Source: DASPPF01 sp032906705 (GTDB lineage: Archaea; Thermoproteota; Nitrososphaeria; Nitrososphaerales; Gagatemarchaeaceae). From it: a stretch of 21,649 nt of DNA. The position numbers and the translations under genes are program-made. Location: contig JAJTZC010000020.1 in NCBI GenBank assembly GCA_032906705.1, positions 1-21,649 on the forward strand. The letters run 5' to 3'. The notes under the pieces are model-generated. The model was given only the letters and a program-made list of their open reading frames with translations, had not been told where the DNA came from and did not search any database. This document shows, piece by piece, positions 1 through 6,777 of the stretch; position 1 is the first letter of the stretch, and each line of letters begins with the position of its first letter.

Positions 1-411
1 CTCGTCACGCTCGAGAAAGGGTCGAGGGCAGGCCGTTTCACTGCGATGTTGAACGATAAACCCGTCGAGTTCGAGGTCGTCGAGACGCCTGGCTCATCGA
101 TCTCCCTGAGGATTGGAGGCGAGGGAGTGACATTCCAAAGGGGAATGGCCAAGCTGAGGCCCGCGGCCTTGGAGACGCGCCAACCTGAGGACCTGTCCAG
201 CTCGTTGGTCGCCCCCATGCCAGGCCGAGTAGTCAGCGTCTTGGCCAAGGCGGGGCAACACGTGAAGAGCGGCGACCCCTTGATAGTGCTCGAGTCAATG
301 AAGATGGAGTCTGTTCTTAGGTCAGGCCGAGACACGAAAGTGCGCGAAGTCGCGGTAAGAGACGGCGACACTGTGAAGCGCGGGCAGCTGCTTGTGAGCT
401 ACGGCGATTGA
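1..411 (+). CDS. Biotin carboxyl carrier protein of an acyl-CoA carboxylase (5' end probably outside the window)
   Basis: Carries biotin between the biotin carboxylase and carboxyltransferase subunits of a cytosolic acetyl/propionyl-CoA-type carboxylase. A C-terminal biotinyl/lipoyl domain is clear. It starts near VAPMPGRVVSV and has the biotinylation motif ESMKMES, with the acceptor lysine at codon 301-303 (residue 86 counted from the ATG at 46). It ends with the usual second half, VREVAVRDGDTVKRGQLL. The first in-frame ATG is at 46, but the frame is open to base 1. The residues before that ATG (RAGRFTA) run smoothly into what looks like the first beta-strand of the N-terminal domain, and no Shine-Dalgarno or TATA element precedes 46. 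The true start is therefore probably upstream of the window. The carboxylase and carboxyltransferase genes are not visible here. It is convergent with the peroxiredoxin gene, with 4 nt between the stops. Confidence 0.88.
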   Translation, partial: LVTLEKGSRAGRFTAMLNDKPVEFEVVETPGSSISLRIGGEGVTFQRGMAKLRPAALETRQPEDLSSSLVAPMPGRVVSVLAKAGQHVKSGDPLIVLESMKMESVLRSGRDTKVREVAVRDGDTVKRGQLLVSYGD

Positions 412-415
412 CCGG

Positions 416-883
416 CTACCGAACCGCGGCCTTGACCTGGTCGAAGTCAGGCAGCGTCCCCGGGTTGGGAGCCACCCACTTGAACTTGACCGTGCCATCG
501 TCTGCCAAGACGAAGATCGCCCTGTTGGCGCACACATACCCTTCCACTCCACCAAAGTTGTTCCAGACGACCCCATACTTCTGAATCGTTTCCTTCTTGA
601 AGTCGCACAGTAGCGGGAAGTTGAGGCTGTTCTTCTCGATGAAAGCCTTCTGCGCGAAGGGAGCGTCGACCGAGATGCCCACCAGTTCGGCCTTCAGGCT
701 CTGGAGCTCTCCGAACATGTCTCTGAACGCGCACATCTCCTGCGTGCAGACGCCGGTGAACGCTCCAGGGAAGAAGGCGACTATCGTCCTATGGCCCTTG
801 GCCAGAAACTCCGAGAGCTTCCTGACCTTCTTCTCCGAGTCGTACAACGCAAAGTCAGGTGCCTTGTCTCCGATTTCGGGCAT
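416..883 (-). CDS. Peroxiredoxin (AhpC/TSA family, BCP/AhpE-like)
   Basis: Thiol peroxidase of 155 aa that reduces hydrogen peroxide and organic hydroperoxides in the cytosol. The active-site motif PGAFTGVCT gives peroxidatic Cys46, with the conserved Pro and Thr upstream and the conserved Arg at about residue 121 (CANRAIFVL). Two more cysteines, C51 and C93, are possible resolving residues. C51, five residues after the peroxidatic one, matches the spacing seen in BCP-type enzymes, but the mechanism cannot be fixed from sequence. Length is normal for the family. The ATG at 883 has a good TATA-like box 28 nt upstream (about 907-915), which supports this start and a nearly leaderless mRNA. It is a single-gene unit. 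Confidence 0.93.
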   Translation of the reverse strand: MPEIGDKAPDFALYDSEKKVRKLSEFLAKGHRTIVAFFPGAFTGVCTQEMCAFRDMFGELQSLKAELVGISVDAPFAQKAFIEKNSLNFPLLCDFKKETIQKYGVVWNNFGGVEGYVCANRAIFVLADDGTVKFKWVAPNPGTLPDFDQVKAAVR

Positions 884-904
884 GGAAGGCTCGCGAATCC
901 ACGA

Positions 905-916
905 TTCGTATAAACA
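905..916 (-). promoter_or_regulatory. TATA-like box of the peroxiredoxin gene
   Basis: On the minus strand the sequence reads GTTTATACG. Its centre is about 28 nt before the ATG at 883, the spacing expected for an archaeal TATA box with transcription starting at or just before the start codon. The stretch is AT-rich in otherwise GC-rich DNA. Confidence 0.6.
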
Positions 917-944
917 TTCCAGCTTGATTCGTTTATCGGGCGGG

Positions 945-1637
945 TTACGGCAGGAGCTTCTCTCTCATTATCAGCCTGTCCACAGAAAGCAGGAGGACGG
1001 CCGTAGTGGCGAGTATCGCAGCCGCTATCGCAAGGTCCAGCCAGAGTATCGCCGCCCCGAGGGGGAATAGGAAGATGATCTCGGGCAGCACGAGCACCAC
1101 GCCGATGGTTATCCCCACCGGGGAGTTCATCCCGGTGGGCCTCCGCTGCATCGAACTGAACGCGATCATCAGAAAGGTGACAAGTGACACATCGGCAATC
1201 GCTGTCAGCAAGCCGAGACCGCCCGCCAATCCTGCGGCTTCGGGCCCGGAGGCAGAGAGAACCAAGTTCAGCGCGAAGCTTGGCAGAACGGCCACCAAGG
1301 ATAGCTCAAGCGCGGCCTTGAGGTACCCTGCGAACACCTCTCGCTGGCTCATTCCCACCGCGAGCAGGTACTCAAGGACACCTACGTTCTTGTCGTTCAC
1401 GAAGAGCAGGTAGGTGGGCGTCGTGATGAGCAGCCCGAAAATCGCAGAAAACGGCACCACAATGTAGGTGAGCGCCGAGCCGATGTCCAAGGTCTGCCCA
1501 TTGTTGGCCACCAGATTACCGGCCCTTCCTCCAATATCAACGACCGCGGTGAGAAAGACGGCCATAGCCAAACTGAGCACGACGTAGCTCAAGCCCATCC
1601 TGGCGCTCCGCCGGAAGACCTGCCCCGAGATGTCCAT
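945..1637 (-). CDS. ABC-2 type transporter permease
   Basis: Integral membrane subunit of an ABC exporter, 230 aa. About six hydrophobic segments can be seen, at roughly residues 15-36, 52-78, 105-128, 138-160, 172-190 and 196-218. The cytoplasmic segment FVNDKNVGVLEYLLAVGMSQREVFAGYLKA after TM2 resembles the coupling region of ABC-2 permeases that work with CcmA/NatA-like ATPases. The ATG at 1637 lies 3 nt after the stop of the ATPase gene, so the two are one transcription unit in the order ATPase then permease. The substrate cannot be deduced. No extracellular binding protein is encoded nearby, so export is more likely than import. Confidence 0.85.
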   Translation of the reverse strand: MDISGQVFRRSARMGLSYVVLSLAMAVFLTAVVDIGGRAGNLVANNGQTLDIGSALTYIVVPFSAIFGLLITTPTYLLFVNDKNVGVLEYLLAVGMSQREVFAGYLKAALELSLVAVLPSFALNLVLSASGPEAAGLAGGLGLLTAIADVSLVTFLMIAFSSMQRRPTGMNSPVGITIGVVLVLPEIIFLFPLGAAILWLDLAIAAAILATTAVLLLSVDRLIMREKLLP

Positions 1638-1640
1638 CGG

Positions 1641-2486
1641 CTATGCTCCCCTGCCGAAGAGCTCCTCGAGCGGGTTACCGAGTTCCCTTACTTCGTAGAC
1701 GGCGATGCCCGAGTCGACAACCTTCTTCACGAGCTCCGCGACCTCAGCTGGGCCGTCGACGTCAAGCACGAGGTACTCCTTCTGCCGCCTGCCTTCAGGG
1801 AACAGACCGGAGAGGTCGGCTGACGCCCTGAGCCCGACCTTGTACCCACCAGTCCTGAGCTCTCCCTTCCTCCCGTAGAATCCTATCCTGCCGTCCTTGA
1901 TCAGAACGATGAAGTCTCCGATCTCCTGCGCCTCGTACAGGTTATGAGAAGAATAGAGGACGTACTTCTCCCTGCTCAGGCCGAGGAGGATCTCCCTGAC
2001 CTCCTTTGCGACCACCGGGTCGAGGTTCGAGGTTGGCTCGTCCATCAGGTAGAGCTTCCTTTCCCTTAGGAACAGCTTCGCAATCGAGGCCCTCTTCTTC
2101 TGACCCTGGCTCAGGTCGCTCACCTTCTTGCCAGCCAGGTCCGTCAGTCCCAGGTTCTCGACGGCTTTGGCCGCGCTCCCCTCCTCTATGCCTCCGTAGA
2201 ATCCGAGCGCCTTCGCGACTGTCATCTCTTCGGGCAGCGCCGAGAAGTGCGAAAGATACCCAATCTCCCTCCTGACAACGTTGTCTGAATAGAGGTCCCT
2301 GCCATCAAGGCTCACCGAGCCCGACCGGGGCCTGAGCACGCCAGCGACTGTCCTGAAGAGCGTGGTCTTCCCGGCCCCGTTGGGCCCAAGGACAACGTAG
2401 ATGGCCGGCTCCGAGACATCGAACGATATGGAGTGAAGCACGTCCTGGCTCTTGTAGCCCGAGGTGACGTTCTCGATCTTCAGCAA
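1641..2486 (-). CDS. ABC transporter ATP-binding protein
   Basis: Nucleotide-binding subunit of the adjacent ABC-2 exporter, 281 aa. Walker A is GPNGAGKT at residues 34-41, the signature LSQGQ is at about 125-129, Walker B plus catalytic Glu is LYLMDE at 145-150, the D-loop is SNLD, and the H-loop His is at about 181 (SSHNL). At the Q-loop the usual glutamine is replaced by histidine (IGYLSH, residue 80). The last 70 residues form a C-terminal extension after the NBD core, as in many ABC-2 ATPases. The start is TTG, followed by CTG AAG ATC GAG, and the start of the fold (LKIENVTSGY) fits the family. The gene is divergent from the E1-like gene, with which it shares a short intergenic promoter region. 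Confidence 0.92.
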   Translation of the reverse strand: MLKIENVTSGYKSQDVLHSISFDVSEPAIYVVLGPNGAGKTTLFRTVAGVLRPRSGSVSLDGRDLYSDNVVRREIGYLSHFSALPEEMTVAKALGFYGGIEEGSAAKAVENLGLTDLAGKKVSDLSQGQKKRASIAKLFLRERKLYLMDEPTSNLDPVVAKEVREILLGLSREKYVLYSSHNLYEAQEIGDFIVLIKDGRIGFYGRKGELRTGGYKVGLRASADLSGLFPEGRRQKEYLVLDVDGPAEVAELVKKVVDSGIAVYEVRELGNPLEELFGRGA

Positions 2487-2551
2487 GCGCCTTCGAGGCC
2501 CAGCCCCCAGCGTCGATAGATGAACGTTGCTGGGCGATTGTTATTTCCACC

Positions 2552-2570
2552 GAACTATTCTTAAACTGGA
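2552..2570. promoter_or_regulatory. AT-rich divergent promoter element between the ABC operon and the E1-like gene
   Basis: The stretch CTATTCTTAAACTGG contains a TATA-like TTCTTAAA. On the plus strand it would start transcription near 2588, which puts the TTG at 2576 upstream of the mRNA and favours the ATG at 2606. On the minus strand the same AT-rich block (TTTAAGAAT) could serve the ABC operon. Start sites are inferred from spacing only. Confidence 0.4.
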
Positions 2571-2605
2571 AACCATTGTTTACTCTCCCGAGAACTGAGA
2601 ACGCA

Positions 2606-3775
2606 ATGCTGAACCCACAACCGCAATCCTCGACGCCCCTGCCAGAGCTGTCCAATGCCGAGAAGTCGCGCTACAGCAGGCATGTCGTGATGCCTGAAGT
2701 GGGGATCGACGGCCAGCGCAGGCTCAAGGCTTCCTCCGTGGCCGTCGTCGGAGTCGGGGGTCTCGGAACCCCTGCAGCAGTTTACCTCGCCGCTGCGGGC
2801 GTCGGCAGAATCGGCCTCATCGACCACGACATCGTCGAGCTGTCAAACCTCCACCGCCAATTCCTGTTCTCAGAGGGTGATGCGGGACGCCCCAAGACCA
2901 AGCTCGCGAGGGCGCGGCTTCTGGCCGTCAACCCGAACATACAAGTCGACGCCCACGACGTCAAGCTCGACTCGTCAAACGCGATGGAGATTCTGCGCCC
3001 GTACGACGTAATCGTCGACGCAACCGACAACTTCCCGAGCAGATACCTGATCAACGACGCATGCGTCCTCCTGGGCAAGCCCGACGTCTACGCCAGCGTC
3101 TTCCGGTTCGATGCCCAAGCTTCCGTCTTCGCCGCAAAGCAAGGACCGTGCTACAGGTGCCTCTATCCTGAGCCGCCCCCTCCAGAGTCGGTCCAATCGT
3201 GCGCGCAGGCTGGCGTCCTCGGTGTCGTTACCGGGATAATGGGTGCGGTGCAGGCCAACCAGGCAATCGACATACTCCTCGGGAGAGGCCCGGCCCTTGC
3301 GGGCAGGCTGCTGCTGTTCAACGGCCTTGACATGTCGTTCAACGAGCTGAGGATCAAGAAGAGCGCCCTGTGCCCGGTCTGCGGGCCGAACCCGAGCGTC
3401 ACCAAATTGATTGACTACGAGGACTTCTGTGGTATGTCGACGAAGGTTGCGCCCGCGGGGAGCGAAGTAGACCCGGTCGGCTTGAAAGCTCAGATTGACG
3501 CGGGCTGGAAGCCTCTGATTCTCGACGTCAGGGAGCCCTTGGAGTACCAGCTGTGCAGTCTGGAGGGCGCAAGATTGCTGCCGCTCGACCAGCTGAAGAA
3601 GCGGGTCGGCGAACTCGACCGAGCCAGAGACGTCGTCGTATACTGCAAGACAGGCGACAGAAGCGAGCGTGCCGCAAGAATCCTGAGAGACTCGGGCTTC
3701 AAGAACGTGAAGAATCTCAAGGGAGGCATCAAGGCTTGGGCCGAGCAGGTTGACCTGAGCATGCCCAGGTACTGA
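2606..3775 (+). CDS. MoeB/ThiF/Uba4-type E1-like adenylyltransferase with C-terminal rhodanese domain
   Basis: Activates the C-terminal glycine of a ubiquitin-like sulfur carrier (MoaD, ThiS or SAMP type) by adenylation and supplies sulfur through a rhodanese domain, as MOCS3/Uba4 and haloarchaeal UbaA do. Numbered from the ATG at 2606, it has an N-terminal helix with RYSRHVVMPEVG, nucleotide-binding GVGGLG (49-54), Asp/Arg determinants in IDHDIVELSNLHRQ, two CxxC zinc pairs (CYRC at 182-185, CPVC at 256-259), and a candidate acceptor cysteine in QSCAQAGVLG (C199). The rhodanese domain begins near residue 290 and has the active-site loop YCKTGDRS (C347). The TTG at 2576 would add 10 residues, but it lies before the TSS predicted from the TATA box. 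The likely role is in molybdopterin, tRNA thiolation or protein modification; no carrier gene is adjacent. It ends 2 nt from the convergent peptidase. Confidence 0.9.
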   Translation: MLNPQPQSSTPLPELSNAEKSRYSRHVVMPEVGIDGQRRLKASSVAVVGVGGLGTPAAVYLAAAGVGRIGLIDHDIVELSNLHRQFLFSEGDAGRPKTKLARARLLAVNPNIQVDAHDVKLDSSNAMEILRPYDVIVDATDNFPSRYLINDACVLLGKPDVYASVFRFDAQASVFAAKQGPCYRCLYPEPPPPESVQSCAQAGVLGVVTGIMGAVQANQAIDILLGRGPALAGRLLLFNGLDMSFNELRIKKSALCPVCGPNPSVTKLIDYEDFCGMSTKVAPAGSEVDPVGLKAQIDAGWKPLILDVREPLEYQLCSLEGARLLPLDQLKKRVGELDRARDVVVYCKTGDRSERAARILRDSGFKNVKNLKGGIKAWAEQVDLSMPRY

Positions 3776-3777
3776 CC

Positions 3778-5124
3778 CTACGAAGCAGCGAACCTTTCGA
3801 CCGTGTCCGCCACCCACTTCATCCCCTTCACGAAGAGGTCGAGCCTCAAGTTCTCGTTTGGCGCGTGCGCATGAGAGAACGGGCTGCCCCCTCCTATCGC
3901 GACGCACGGTGCCTCGAAGAGGTACATCGGGCCGGTGCCTGGGGACGAAACGGTGACCACGGGTTTGGTTCCGTAGACCGCCTGGGCTGCTTCCCTCGCT
4001 GCCACGGCAACGGGCGCCTTGTGCGACGTTCTCTTCGCTTTCTCGCCTTCGGCGTATGTGACCTTGACGTCCCGATACCCGTGCCGTGCCAAGTGGCGCG
4101 TCAGCTTCCGATGTAGGTCGTCGGGGTCTTGGTCCGGCACGAGTCTGAAGTCGATCTTCGCGAACGCCTCGCTGGGCAGGACTGTCTTGGAGCCCTTTCC
4201 AGTGTACCCCGAGTGAAGCCCGCAGATCGTGCACGTCGGTTTGTTCACGAGAGCTTTCTTGACCTCCTCCACGCCGATGCCGCCGATGAATCTCGTTATG
4301 CCAAGGTCCTTCTTCACTGCGTCCGCCTCGTAGGGCTGACTTTTGATTAATTGGAGCTCTTCCTTTGTCAGCCTCCTCATGTTATCGTACCACCCAGGCA
4401 CCAAGATCTTGTCACCCTGCTTGATTGTGTTCAGAGCCCCCACCAGCCTCCACGCGGGGTTGTCCACGACTGCGCCCAGCGACGAGTGGGCGTCCCTCTT
4501 GGCGTGCGTGGCAGTGAGCTCGACATAGAAGATTCCCTTCACTCCTAGGATGACGTTGGGCCTGTCTTTCGGGTCGACACCGCCGAACTCCCAGATTACC
4601 GAGTCTGCCTTGAAGATCTGTGGATACTTCTTTACATATTCGTGCAGGTGAACGCTGCCGATTTCTTCTTCGCCCTCGAAGAGGAACTTGAAATTGCACG
4701 GCAGGTCCCCCCTCGATTCGAGGAAAGCCTTCGTCAAGCTGACGCGCCCGGTCAGCTCTCCCTTGTCGTCAGCCACGCCCCTGCCGTACATCTTGCCGTC
4801 CCTGACGGTCGGCACGAAAGGCGGTGTATCCCAAAGCTCTAACGGTTCAGGCGGCTGAACGTCATAGTGATTGTAGAAGAGGACCGTCTTCCTCGGGTTT
4901 CGTTTGCTCTTGATTTCGCCTGTGACCACCGGGCTTCCTTCCCCGATGTCGTACGCCTTCGGAGCAGCACCCAGGTCCTCTAGGATTCCTTCGACAAGCT
5001 TCGCGCATTCCCGGATACCTTCGCCCTTCGCGGCCACGCTCGGCTGGCTAGCGAGCTTCACAAGCATCTGGATTGCGTCTTCCTTGCCTGATTCGATGCG
5101 GTCGAACACCTCGTTCATCGGCAT
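3778..5124 (-). CDS. M20 family metallopeptidase (carnosinase/CPG2-like dipeptidase or amidohydrolase)
   Basis: Dinuclear-zinc peptidase that hydrolyses a small peptide or amide substrate in the cytosol. Metal and catalytic motifs are visible: YNHYDVQPP (ligand His and catalytic Asp), GRGVADDKGE (bridging Asp), FEGEEEIGS (catalytic Glu and ligand Glu), and near the C-terminus SHAHAPNENL (ligand His). Between them lies the dimerisation domain, with VELTATHAKRDAHSS and an LHSGYTGKGSKTVLP segment. The length, about 448 aa, matches the dipeptidase-like M20 branch. The frame opens at a GTG at 5142, but a TATA-like element at 5151-5161 is only about 14 nt from it. The ATG at 5124 is about 32 nt away, so I chose it. 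The ATG at 5118 is also possible. No neighbour suggests a specific substrate. Confidence 0.9.
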   Translation of the reverse strand: MPMNEVFDRIESGKEDAIQMLVKLASQPSVAAKGEGIRECAKLVEGILEDLGAAPKAYDIGEGSPVVTGEIKSKRNPRKTVLFYNHYDVQPPEPLELWDTPPFVPTVRDGKMYGRGVADDKGELTGRVSLTKAFLESRGDLPCNFKFLFEGEEEIGSVHLHEYVKKYPQIFKADSVIWEFGGVDPKDRPNVILGVKGIFYVELTATHAKRDAHSSLGAVVDNPAWRLVGALNTIKQGDKILVPGWYDNMRRLTKEELQLIKSQPYEADAVKKDLGITRFIGGIGVEEVKKALVNKPTCTICGLHSGYTGKGSKTVLPSEAFAKIDFRLVPDQDPDDLHRKLTRHLARHGYRDVKVTYAEGEKAKRTSHKAPVAVAAREAAQAVYGTKPVVTVSSPGTGPMYLFEAPCVAIGGGSPFSHAHAPNENLRLDLFVKGMKWVADTVERFAAS

Positions 5125-5149
5125 GGTGACCTCAGCAACCACGTTTGCC

Positions 5150-5162
5150 TTGATAATAAGGG
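5150..5162 (-). promoter_or_regulatory. TATA-like box of the M20 peptidase gene
   Basis: The minus strand reads CCTTATTATCAAGG. With the usual archaeal spacing it places transcription start near 5126-5130, immediately before the ATG at 5124. This is the main reason for preferring that codon over the upstream GTG. Confidence 0.5.
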
Positions 5163-5240
5163 CAGGTTTGCGAGCCCTAGCTCAGCTTTACGAATTCCTC
5201 GAGCACCACGATCATGTGGAAAAACACCCCTTCGAATCGT

Positions 5241-5260
5241 AGACGTATCCGAGTACGTCT
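5241..5260. repeat. Perfect 7-bp inverted repeat with 6-nt spacer
   Basis: AGACGTA and TACGTCT flank the spacer TCCGAG. It sits in the 210-nt gap between the M20 gene start and the stop of the secreted hypothetical gene, about 75 nt past that stop and about 117 nt before the M20 start. It could be a regulator-binding palindrome or an RNA hairpin at the 3' end of the minus-strand transcript. Only a short T run follows it on the plus strand. The rest of the gap shows no coding potential that I can support. Confidence 0.45.
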
Positions 5261-5334
5261 TTAGGAAAACACTTCACTACAGGCGCTCGGCTTTGAGCCC
5301 ACATAATTGAATTGCAAATTCCAGCTCCTATAGG

Positions 5335-5826
5335 TCATACGATTCCTGTCTCGATCATCACTTCGACATTGGTCGTCCGGTCTGGAAGGATGGTGAATGT
5401 CTTCGGCAGGGCCGCCTTGCAACCCATGAAACTGCAGCTGTTCAGGTTCAGCGTGTACGAGCCTGGATCTAGCGTGGCTTTGAAACTCCCGATGGCTTCG
5501 CAGCCTCCGAAGAGCGACCAATCAATGGGAACGTAGACGGCGTTTCTTGCCCTCGAAGTGACCACGGCTTGCATCGATGCTATGTAGTTCGGGACGGGAC
5601 TGGAGCTTGAGTTGACCTGACAGACAGGACGAAGCGACCCTATGCCGACCGTGCCGTTCAGGAAGCCCTTGCCTAGGCCTGCATTTGAAGTCGTGACGGA
5701 CACGCTTGACGTCGATGTCGTGGAGACAGAAAATGACGGCCCCGCTGTCGGGTTCAGGCTAATCACTGCCATGCCACCCACGATTGCGGCAACGATGAGC
5801 ACGGTGAAGAGCGATTCGAATCTCAA
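5335..5826 (-). CDS. Secreted or membrane-anchored beta-rich hypothetical protein
   Basis: Unrecognised protein of 163 aa. Residues 5-24 form one hydrophobic helix (signal anchor or uncleaved signal peptide), followed by a Ser/Thr-rich linker (about 30-48) that looks like a stalk. The following domain begins LNGTVGIGSLRPVC and contains alternating strands and DPGSYTLNLNSC, a pattern like the transthyretin/carboxypeptidase-regulatory beta-sandwich repeats common in archaeal surface proteins. Four cysteines (69, 109, 131, 136) could form two disulfides outside the cell. The only usable start is TTG at 5826; an in-frame stop lies just upstream. A TATA-like box about 30 nt before it supports the start. 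Function unknown. Confidence 0.72.
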   Translation of the reverse strand: MRFESLFTVLIVAAIVGGMAVISLNPTAGPSFSVSTTSTSSVSVTTSNAGLGKGFLNGTVGIGSLRPVCQVNSSSSPVPNYIASMQAVVTSRARNAVYVPIDWSLFGGCEAIGSFKATLDPGSYTLNLNSCSFMGCKAALPKTFTILPDRTTNVEVMIETGIV

Positions 5827-5851
5827 GCGACACCGCCATTATCATTCGGCG

Positions 5852-5861
5852 CGGTTATAGT
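5852..5861 (-). promoter_or_regulatory. TATA-like box of the secreted hypothetical gene
   Basis: The minus strand reads ACTATAACC, centred about 30 nt before the TTG at 5826. It predicts a nearly leaderless transcript and supports the use of TTG. Confidence 0.5.
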
Positions 5862-5934
5862 GCTACTGATTGGAATGCCCAAGCAGGAGACCAAAGTCAG
5901 GCGCTCAAGCTGAGCCAGGTCGTTGTTTGTCTGC

Positions 5935-6342
5935 TCAGGGACCGGCGGCCTTCAAGGCTGCCTTCATCAGCTCGGTCTTCTCCTTCAGAACTGCTATCGC
6001 TTCCTCAAGCCGCCTGAGGCCCTCTTGCTCGCTTGCTAGCGCTGCCTCGAGGTCGGCGATCTTGGTTGGTGCCCCGTCCATGTCCTGCATTATCTGGCCA
6101 AGCGGGACGTAGTCCAGCCTGCGAGGCATGTTTGCAAACAGTTCGCGCTGGACCTGGTTTATCTCGCTGAGCTTCTTCGCGTCGGTTCCGGCTAACCAAG
6201 AGACCTCCCTGGCCGCTCGCAGGCTCTCGTAGAGCGCGTCCTGCAAGCTGACGTATGATTCCCAGTATTTCATCCACGACTTGTTGAAAGCTGCGAAGAT
6301 TTCTTCGAGCTTCATGTCGCGGGCGCTCTCGCTTGGTGCCAT
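5935..6342 (-). CDS. Alpha-helical coiled-coil hypothetical protein
   Basis: Unrecognised cytosolic protein of about 135 aa. The N-terminal half is rich in aromatics (AFNKSWMKYWESYVSLQDALYESL). The C-terminal 45 residues (ADLEAALASEQEGLRRLEEA onward) form a heptad-like coiled coil ending in Ala/Lys-rich sequence. The open frame runs back to 6519, but those extra residues look non-coding and overlap the divergent promoter and the start of a plus-strand ORF. A TATA-like box at 6366-6375 fits the ATG at 6342 (about 28 nt) and is too close to the ATG at 6357, so I chose 6342. It is transcribed back to back with the zinc-ribbon ORF at 6418. No function assigned. Confidence 0.68.
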   Translation of the reverse strand: MAPSESARDMKLEEIFAAFNKSWMKYWESYVSLQDALYESLRAAREVSWLAGTDAKKLSEINQVQRELFANMPRRLDYVPLGQIMQDMDGAPTKIADLEAALASEQEGLRRLEEAIAVLKEKTELMKAALKAAGP

Positions 6343-6364
6343 TTCGTTCGAAAGCATGTAAAGC

Positions 6365-6396
6365 CCGATAAAAGCCCTTAGGCGCACTCTTAATAC
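6365..6396. promoter_or_regulatory. Back-to-back TATA boxes for two divergent leaderless genes
   Basis: On the minus strand TTTTATC (about 6367-6374) is about 28 nt from the ATG at 6342. On the plus strand CTCTTAATAC (6387-6396) is about 25 nt from the ATG at 6418. The two boxes are about 20 nt apart, so the two transcription initiation complexes may compete for space. Confidence 0.55.
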
Positions 6397-6417
6397 AGGC
6401 GAAAAGGCGCTTCGATT

Positions 6418-6552
6418 ATGAGTCAAACCCAGCCGGAGTTGTGTGTAACTCACAGGATTAGGCTTCAGCAAGACGGAACGAACAGCTTTTGCCCGGTCTG
6501 CGCACAGCTGAACAACCAAGAGATGCTGCGCCGCAGGTCAAGAAGGCGTTAG
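6418..6552 (+). CDS. Micro zinc-finger protein (44 aa)
   Basis: Short ORF ATG...TAG encoding 44 aa. It carries CVTH at 9-12 and CPVC at 25-28, a spacing typical of a single treble-clef or zinc-ribbon knuckle, followed by a basic tail RRRSRRR. The ATG is about 25 nt downstream of a good TATA-like box, as expected for a leaderless archaeal mRNA. The composition (Cys pairs plus a basic C-terminus) suggests RNA or DNA contact, for example with ribosomes, but no family is recognised. The next micro-ORF, also a zinc ribbon, begins 4 nt after its stop, and hflX follows, so the three may be co-transcribed. Confidence 0.6.
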   Translation: MSQTQPELCVTHRIRLQQDGTNSFCPVCAQLNNQEMLRRRSRRR

Positions 6553-6556
6553 TCCC

Positions 6557-6706
6557 TTGCCGGAACACTTCCAGCAGCAGTCGCTGAACTCTCCCCGGCA
6601 GTGCCCGAGGTGCGGCAGCCTCGAGCGCCTCTACAGGACCCCGAGGGGGCTCAGATGCGCGGACTGCGTCAAGACGATGGATTCCTCTGGCCTGAGCTTT
6701 AGGTAG
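6557..6706 (+). CDS. Micro zinc-ribbon protein (49 aa, TTG start)
   Basis: Short ORF beginning TTG CCG GAA and ending TAG, 49 aa. It contains CPRCG and, 18 residues later, CADC, with basic residues between them (ERLYRTPRGLR). This is the layout of a zinc ribbon of the sort found in small archaeal ribosome- or transcription-associated proteins. No ATG lies in frame upstream before the preceding ORF, so TTG is the only reasonable start, consistent with the frequent TTG use in this window. It begins 4 nt after the previous micro-ORF, which implies a two-gene unit. The 71 nt to hflX contain no further ORF. Confidence 0.5.
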   Translation: MPEHFQQQSLNSPRQCPRCGSLERLYRTPRGLRCADCVKTMDSSGLSFR

Positions 6707-6777
6707 CCCAGGCAGAATCTAGAGGCCCGCGCCCAGAATCCTGAAATCGCCCCCACGTTGAGCCAGTTGGCTGTTTC

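Noticed and set aside
2975..4234. 419-aa minus-strand open frame antisense to the E1-like and peptidase genes
   Set aside because: It is a shadow of two well-supported genes, has Arg/Gly/Val-rich composition and carries no family motif.
6343..6519. N-terminal extension of the coiled-coil protein up to 6519
   Set aside because: The added residues are not helix-like as the rest is, and they overlap the bidirectional promoter and the zinc-finger ORF. The TATA spacing favours 6342.
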